NCBI GenBank assembly: GCA_044227325.1
Contig: JBGAFI010000010.1
Location: forward strand, 1-64,000
Direction of reading: 5' to 3'
DNA: 64,000 nucleotides
DNA from: PFJX01 sp044227325
Lineage (GTDB): Bacteria > Pseudomonadota > Gammaproteobacteria > Burkholderiales > Thiobacillaceae
In this document: positions 60,379 to 64,000 of the stretch, piece by piece
Position numbering within the stretch: position 1 is the first letter of the stretch
Layout of the letters: the number at the start of each line of letters is the position of its first letter
Notes under the pieces: generated by a model
Database searches by the model: none
The model's input: only the letters and a program-made list of their open reading frames with translations
Told to the model about the DNA's origin: nothing
Translations under genes and position numbers: made by a program

Positions 60379-62154
60379 ATGCCTGCCGATAACCGCCGCA
60401 TGCCCGTGACGCACACCACCTCCGTCTCCACGCCGGCCGGGCGCGAGGCCGCGCGCGCGACGCTGGCGCGGCAATGGCGCGCGCTGGTCAACGGCAACCG
60501 CGTTCTGGCCTTCATGTTGATCTGCCTGCACGCATCGGTCGTGTGGGGCAAGGGGCAGGCCTGGGGCCAGGCCATGATCCTCGCGCACTACGGCATTTTC
60601 CTGCTCTGGCAGCCGTTCTTCAGCGGCCAGCAGAACCTGCCCTGGCCGCGCGCCATCGGTGTGCTGGCCGTGGGCGCGGCACTGGCCGTTCTCGACAATA
60701 TCTGGGCGGCGGCCCTGTGGACCGTCCTGCTCGCCGGTCTGCTGGGCGGCGTCGCGGTCGGCGTCAAGTCGATCAAGGAGCGCATCGGCCTGTGGCTGGC
60801 GGTGGCTTACCTGCTGTTCCTGCTGTTCACCTGGATGCTGCCCCATGGCTTCCGCCTGCCGGTGCTGGACGCGGGCCAGCCGATCCTGCTGCGCGACGGT
60901 TTGCTGCTGCTGCCCCTGCTTCTGGCCCTGTTGCCCGCTCCCCGGCTAGAGCGCAGCACCGGCGTGCTCGATCTGCTCTATACCCTCTTGTTCGTATTGG
61001 TCATCGGCGTGTTGGCGTTGGGCAGCTACGCGGCCATGCAGTTGACCCATACCGACTATGCGCACGGCACCTTCATCAGCCTGAGCACCCTCGTCGTCTC
61101 GCTGCTGATCATCGCCTGGCTCTGGCAACCGCGCGGCGAAACCTCCGGCTTGCGCCACCTGTTTTCCCGTTACGTGCTCTCCCTGGGCCTGCCCCTGGAG
61201 CAGTGGTTGAAGCAACTGTCGGATTCGGCGGAGCAGGAACCGGACCCGGACATTTTTCTGCGCGCCGCCATGGCCGGTTTCACCCATCTGCCCTGGTCCA
61301 CCGGGGTGACTTGGCGGACGGCGTATTCGCGCGGGGAACTTGGCGTGCAAAGCCGCCATTCCGTGGAGTTCTCCCATGAAGGCGTGGAGGTGGTGTTCTA
61401 CACCGACGCGCCGGTGAATCCGGCCTTCGCCCTGCACCTGCGCCTGCTGACCGAGATCATCGGCTATTTCCACGCGGCGAAGACCCGGGAGCGGGCGATG
61501 CAGGCCAACGCCTACACCCAGGCCATCTACGAGACCGGCTCGCGCCTGACCCACGACGTCAAGAATCTGCTCCAATCCCTGAAGACCCTGTGCTCGGCCG
61601 CCGAGCACAGCCGGCCCGATCAGGCCATGTCGCTGCAGAATCTCATGCAACGCCAGTTGCCGCAGATCGCGAAACGCCTGGAAATCACGCTGGACAAGCT
61701 CAAGTCGCCGGAAAAGACCGCGGACCGGCGGGAAATCCTGGCGCGGGAATGGTGGCGCAATCTCAAGAACCGCTACGCCCGCGATACCCTGAGTTTCAAT
61801 ATCGACGATCCGGACACCATGTTGTGGCTGCCCCAGGAGTTGTTCGACAGCGTGGCCGACAACCTGATCCAGAACGCCCTGCGCAAGCGGGTCGGCCAAC
61901 CGGATGTGACCATCCGCATCGAACTGCGCACCGACCCCGTGCCCAGCTTGATCGTCTGCGATTCCGGCCCGGCGGCGCCATCCGAGGTGGTCGAGAAGCT
62001 GTTCCACGCCCCGGTCTCCACCTACGACGGCCTGGGCATCGGCCTCTACCAGGCGGCGAAACAGGCCAGGGGCCTGGGCTACGGCCTGGAGTTGAACCGC
62101 AATATCGACGGCGAGGTGTGCTTCACCCTCTGGCAGGAAGTGCTCGCCGCCTGA
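60379..62154 (+). CDS. orphan sensor histidine kinase with multi-pass membrane domain
   Basis: 591 residues from ATG 60379 (TTG 60310 and ATG 60400 also in frame). Eight or so membrane helices (to about 240), a GAF-like region (~275-370), H-box ETGSRLTHDVKNLLQSLKTL and an HATPase domain (SVADNLIQNALRKR, CDSGPAAP, DGLGIGLYQ). The HDVKN H-box resembles kinases of the PrsK type associated with exosortase systems, but the GAF domain is not obvious. No response regulator is adjacent; pdxJ lies stop-to-stop with it. Confidence 0.8.
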   Translation: MPADNRRMPVTHTTSVSTPAGREAARATLARQWRALVNGNRVLAFMLICLHASVVWGKGQAWGQAMILAHYGIFLLWQPFFSGQQNLPWPRAIGVLAVGAALAVLDNIWAAALWTVLLAGLLGGVAVGVKSIKERIGLWLAVAYLLFLLFTWMLPHGFRLPVLDAGQPILLRDGLLLLPLLLALLPAPRLERSTGVLDLLYTLLFVLVIGVLALGSYAAMQLTHTDYAHGTFISLSTLVVSLLIIAWLWQPRGETSGLRHLFSRYVLSLGLPLEQWLKQLSDSAEQEPDPDIFLRAAMAGFTHLPWSTGVTWRTAYSRGELGVQSRHSVEFSHEGVEVVFYTDAPVNPAFALHLRLLTEIIGYFHAAKTRERAMQANAYTQAIYETGSRLTHDVKNLLQSLKTLCSAAEHSRPDQAMSLQNLMQRQLPQIAKRLEITLDKLKSPEKTADRREILAREWWRNLKNRYARDTLSFNIDDPDTMLWLPQELFDSVADNLIQNALRKRVGQPDVTIRIELRTDPVPSLIVCDSGPAAPSEVVEKLFHAPVSTYDGLGIGLYQAAKQARGLGYGLELNRNIDGEVCFTLWQEVLAA

Positions 62155-62880
62155 TCAGCGCACGGCTTCGATCATCAGCCGCTTCATTTCCGCGACGGCG
62201 TTTTCCCAGCCGGCAAAAATCGCGCGGGCGACGATGGCGTGGCCAATGTTCAGTTCTTCCACGCCGGGAATGGCGGCGATGGTCTGGACGTTGTGGTAGT
62301 TGAGGCCATGGCCGGCGTTCACGGCCAGGCCCATGGCGCGGCCCTTTTCCACGGCGGATCGGATGCGGGCCAGTTCCTTCGCCGCTTCGCCGTCGTTCTC
62401 CGCGTCGGCGAAGCGGCCGGTGTGGATTTCCACCACCGGCGCGCCGGCGGATTTAGCGGCTTCCAATTGATGAATCTCTGGGTCGATGAACAGGGAGACG
62501 CGCACGCCGGCGTCGCCCAGGATCTCGCAGGCGGCGCGGGCCTTCTCGAACTGGCCGGCCACGTCGAGGCCGCCCTCGGTGGTGAGTTCCTCGCGCCGCT
62601 CCGGCACCAGGCAGGCGTCCTGGGGCGCCAGTTCCCGGGCGATGTCCAGCATCTCGTCGGTGATGGCCATTTCCAGATTCATCTTGGTCTGCAGGATGTG
62701 GCGCAGGATGTAGACGTCCGCGTCCTGGATGTGGCGCCGGTCCTCGCGCAGATGCAGGGTGATGGAATCCGCGCCGGCGTTTTCCGCCATCAGGGCGGCC
62801 TGGACCGGGCTGGGATATTGGGTGCCGCGCGCCTGGCGCAGGGTGGCCACGTGGTCGATGTTGACGCCGAGTCGGATCAT
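62155..62880 (-). CDS. pdxJ: pyridoxine 5'-phosphate synthase
   Basis: 241 residues. GVNIDHVATLRQARGT, DSITLHLREDRRHI, NLEMAITDEM, and AGHGLNYHN are the family motifs. Forms PNP from 1-deoxyxylulose-5-phosphate and aminoacetone phosphate. Overlaps recO by four bases (ATGA). In many relatives acpS follows pdxJ; here an orphan kinase converges on it. Confidence 0.97.
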   Translation of the reverse strand: MIRLGVNIDHVATLRQARGTQYPSPVQAALMAENAGADSITLHLREDRRHIQDADVYILRHILQTKMNLEMAITDEMLDIARELAPQDACLVPERREELTTEGGLDVAGQFEKARAACEILGDAGVRVSLFIDPEIHQLEAAKSAGAPVVEIHTGRFADAENDGEAAKELARIRSAVEKGRAMGLAVNAGHGLNYHNVQTIAAIPGVEELNIGHAIVARAIFAGWENAVAEMKRLMIEAVR

Positions 62881-63581
62881 AGTTTTTGCAGATCGATGAG
62901 TAGTTTCCGGGTCGCGAGCGGCTTGTCGCCCAGGTAATGGGCCAGGAGTTCGCGCATGAGGAGTTTACCTTCCGCCAGGGTCGCGGGGTCGGACAAATCG
63001 CCATGGGCCAGATCCAGCAGGGTTTTCCCCCGGTAACCCGGCTCGCTCCCGCTCAGCGGCGCGACCCCTTCTCCGATCAGATAAGCGTAGCGGCGTGGCG
63101 GCTCCAGGGCGCCCCCCCCGGCCAGATGCCCGAGCGGCTGGGCGTAGCCCAGTTCGGAAAGCAGGTCCAGCTCGAAGCGGCGCAGGATGGGTTCCACGTC
63201 GGTTTGGCTGTTCAGGGCATCCAGCGTGGCGACATAGAGATCGAACAGGGTTTCGTGGGCGTCCCCTTCCGGCAGCAGGCGCAGCAGCAATTCATTGAGA
63301 TAGAAGCCGCACATGAGGGCGTGGCCGCGCAGCATGAGGCCACCGCCCTGCCATTCCGCCGCGTGCAGGGTGCGCAACTGGCCCTTGCCGAACCAGGACA
63401 GGGTCAGGGGCTGGAACGGGATCAGGCGGGCCTTCAGCCCCGATGTCTGGCGCCGGGCGCCGCGCGCCACCACGCCCTGACGCCCGTGGTGGCGGGAGAG
63501 GACATCGACGATCAGGCTGGTTTCGCGCCAGGGGCGGCTATGCAGGACGAAGGCGGCTTCGTTGTCGATCCGCTCGCTCAT
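62877..63581 (-). CDS. recO: DNA repair protein RecO
   Basis: 234 residues. N-terminal OB fold (AFVLHSRPWRETSLIVDVLSRHHGRQGVVARGAR) and C-terminal helical domain (ELGYAQPLGHL). Loads RecA with RecFR onto gapped DNA. No zinc-binding cysteines, as in E. coli RecO. Six bases follow the era stop. Confidence 0.95.
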   Translation of the reverse strand: MSERIDNEAAFVLHSRPWRETSLIVDVLSRHHGRQGVVARGARRQTSGLKARLIPFQPLTLSWFGKGQLRTLHAAEWQGGGLMLRGHALMCGFYLNELLLRLLPEGDAHETLFDLYVATLDALNSQTDVEPILRRFELDLLSELGYAQPLGHLAGGGALEPPRRYAYLIGEGVAPLSGSEPGYRGKTLLDLAHGDLSDPATLAEGKLLMRELLAHYLGDKPLATRKLLIDLQKL

Positions 63582-63587
63582 CGCTGC

Positions 63588-64000
63588 TTATTCATAGCCG
63601 AATTGTTTGATGAGCCGCGCGTCGTCGGCCCAGCCGCCTTTCACCTTGACCCACAGGTTGAGGAAGACCTTGCGGCCGAACAGCTTTTCCATGTCCTGGC
63701 GCGCTTCGCTGGCGATGCGCTTGATGTGCTCGCCGCCCTTGCCGAGGACGATGGGCTTGTGGGTATCCCGCTCCACCCAGATCACCGCGCCGATGCGGAA
63801 CAGTTCGCCCTCCTCCTCGAAACTCTCCACGGTGACGGCGACGGCATAGGGAATCTCGTCGCCGGTCAGGCGGAACACCTTTTCCCGCACGATCTCGGCG
63901 GCCAGGAAGCGGGAACTGCGGTCGGTGACGTCGTCCTCGGAAAACCAGGGTTCGCCCACCGGCAGGTAGGGTTTGAGGATGGCCGGCAGGCGCAGGGCGT
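63588..64000 (-). CDS. era: GTPase Era, C-terminal fragment
   Basis: About 137 codons to the window edge; the GTPase domain is outside. The visible part is the end of the GTPase-KH linker and the KH domain (EIPYAVAVTVESFEEE; IVLGKGGEHIKRIASEARQDMEKLFGRKVFLNLWVKVKGGWADD). Binds the 3' end of 16S rRNA in 30S assembly. era-recO-pdxJ is a conserved order. Confidence 0.96.
   Translation of the reverse strand, partial: ALRLPAILKPYLPVGEPWFSEDDVTDRSSRFLAAEIVREKVFRLTGDEIPYAVAVTVESFEEEGELFRIGAVIWVERDTHKPIVLGKGGEHIKRIASEARQDMEKLFGRKVFLNLWVKVKGGWADDARLIKQFGYE

Noticed and set aside
60385..60392. GCCGATAA as a sigma-28 -10 box
   Set aside because: It lies inside the start of the kinase gene and there is no TAAA-type -35 eleven bases upstream.

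Overview
The window is GC-rich, densely coded chromosomal DNA from a Gram-negative bacterium, most likely a betaproteobacterium of the Rhodocyclales/Nitrosomonadales type. The reasons are the gene order kdsD-kdsC-lptC-lptA-lptB-rpoN-hpf-ptsN-hprK-rapZ, a permease-free EIIA(Man)-HPr-EI cluster, a 1279-residue DUF3683-type FAD/Fe-S oxidoreductase, a probable DUF2863 protein, a torF-glnK-amtB operon and a PEP-CTERM protein. Genus cannot be fixed from this sequence alone. No prophage, transposase, rRNA or CRISPR array was seen; almost everything is core chromosome.

Layout. 1-6255: the end of a chemoreceptor, then cheR-cheD-cheB, then a STAS protein and a receiver/PP2C/kinase fusion facing a GGDEF response regulator; both sides carry flagellar sigma-28 (FliA) promoters. 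6422-10855: a GlrK-QseG-GlrR-like two-component operon followed by two TGTC-N10-GACA sites and a sigma-54 promoter in front of an exported EF-hand protein and a PEP-CTERM protein. 10927-13311: regulatory PTS (EI, HPr, EIIA-Man). 13472-17742: FAD/Fe-S oxidoreductase and a HIT protein. 17687-19767: PhoBR behind a Pho box. 20031-23451: a TPR protein, then torF-glnK-amtB behind a sigma-54 promoter. 23764-27383: ubiK, M48 peptidase, Nudix-ThiE fusion, a small membrane protein, phoU.

27457-32015: copper uptake (PCuAC chaperone, TonB copper receptor) divergent from a RegB/RegA-type redox two-component system, with two RegA-like palindromes between them. 32005-39630: hslV without an adjacent hslU, a STAS-domain protein, yidD, mobA, a membrane glycosyltransferase, rpmE, fructosamine kinase, DUF971, PAP2 phosphatase and a GT4 glycosyltransferase. 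39792-42668: tRNA-Phe converging on the conserved uvrC-pgsA-tRNA-Gly-tRNA-Cys block. 42676-47805: tautomerase, family-5-like uracil-DNA glycosylase, probable DUF2863 protein, nagZ, acpS, EI24 protein, a flavin-fold protein. 47872-57498: a run of fourteen co-directional minus-strand genes from kdsD to a LON-domain protein. 57538-64000: Kef-type antiporter, a lone prepilin, an orphan histidine kinase, then pdxJ, recO and the end of era.

How the parts connect. RpoN, encoded at 52705, should serve two sigma-54 promoters in the window (GlrR target, torF-glnK-amtB). HprK, PtsN and RapZ at 50-52 kb belong to the same regulatory PTS as EI/HPr/EIIA-Man at 11-13 kb. The most original reads are the GlrR/RpoN-controlled EF-hand/PEP-CTERM pair, the FliA-driven partner-switching/c-di-GMP pair, and the RegA-box-bearing divergent copper/redox region.
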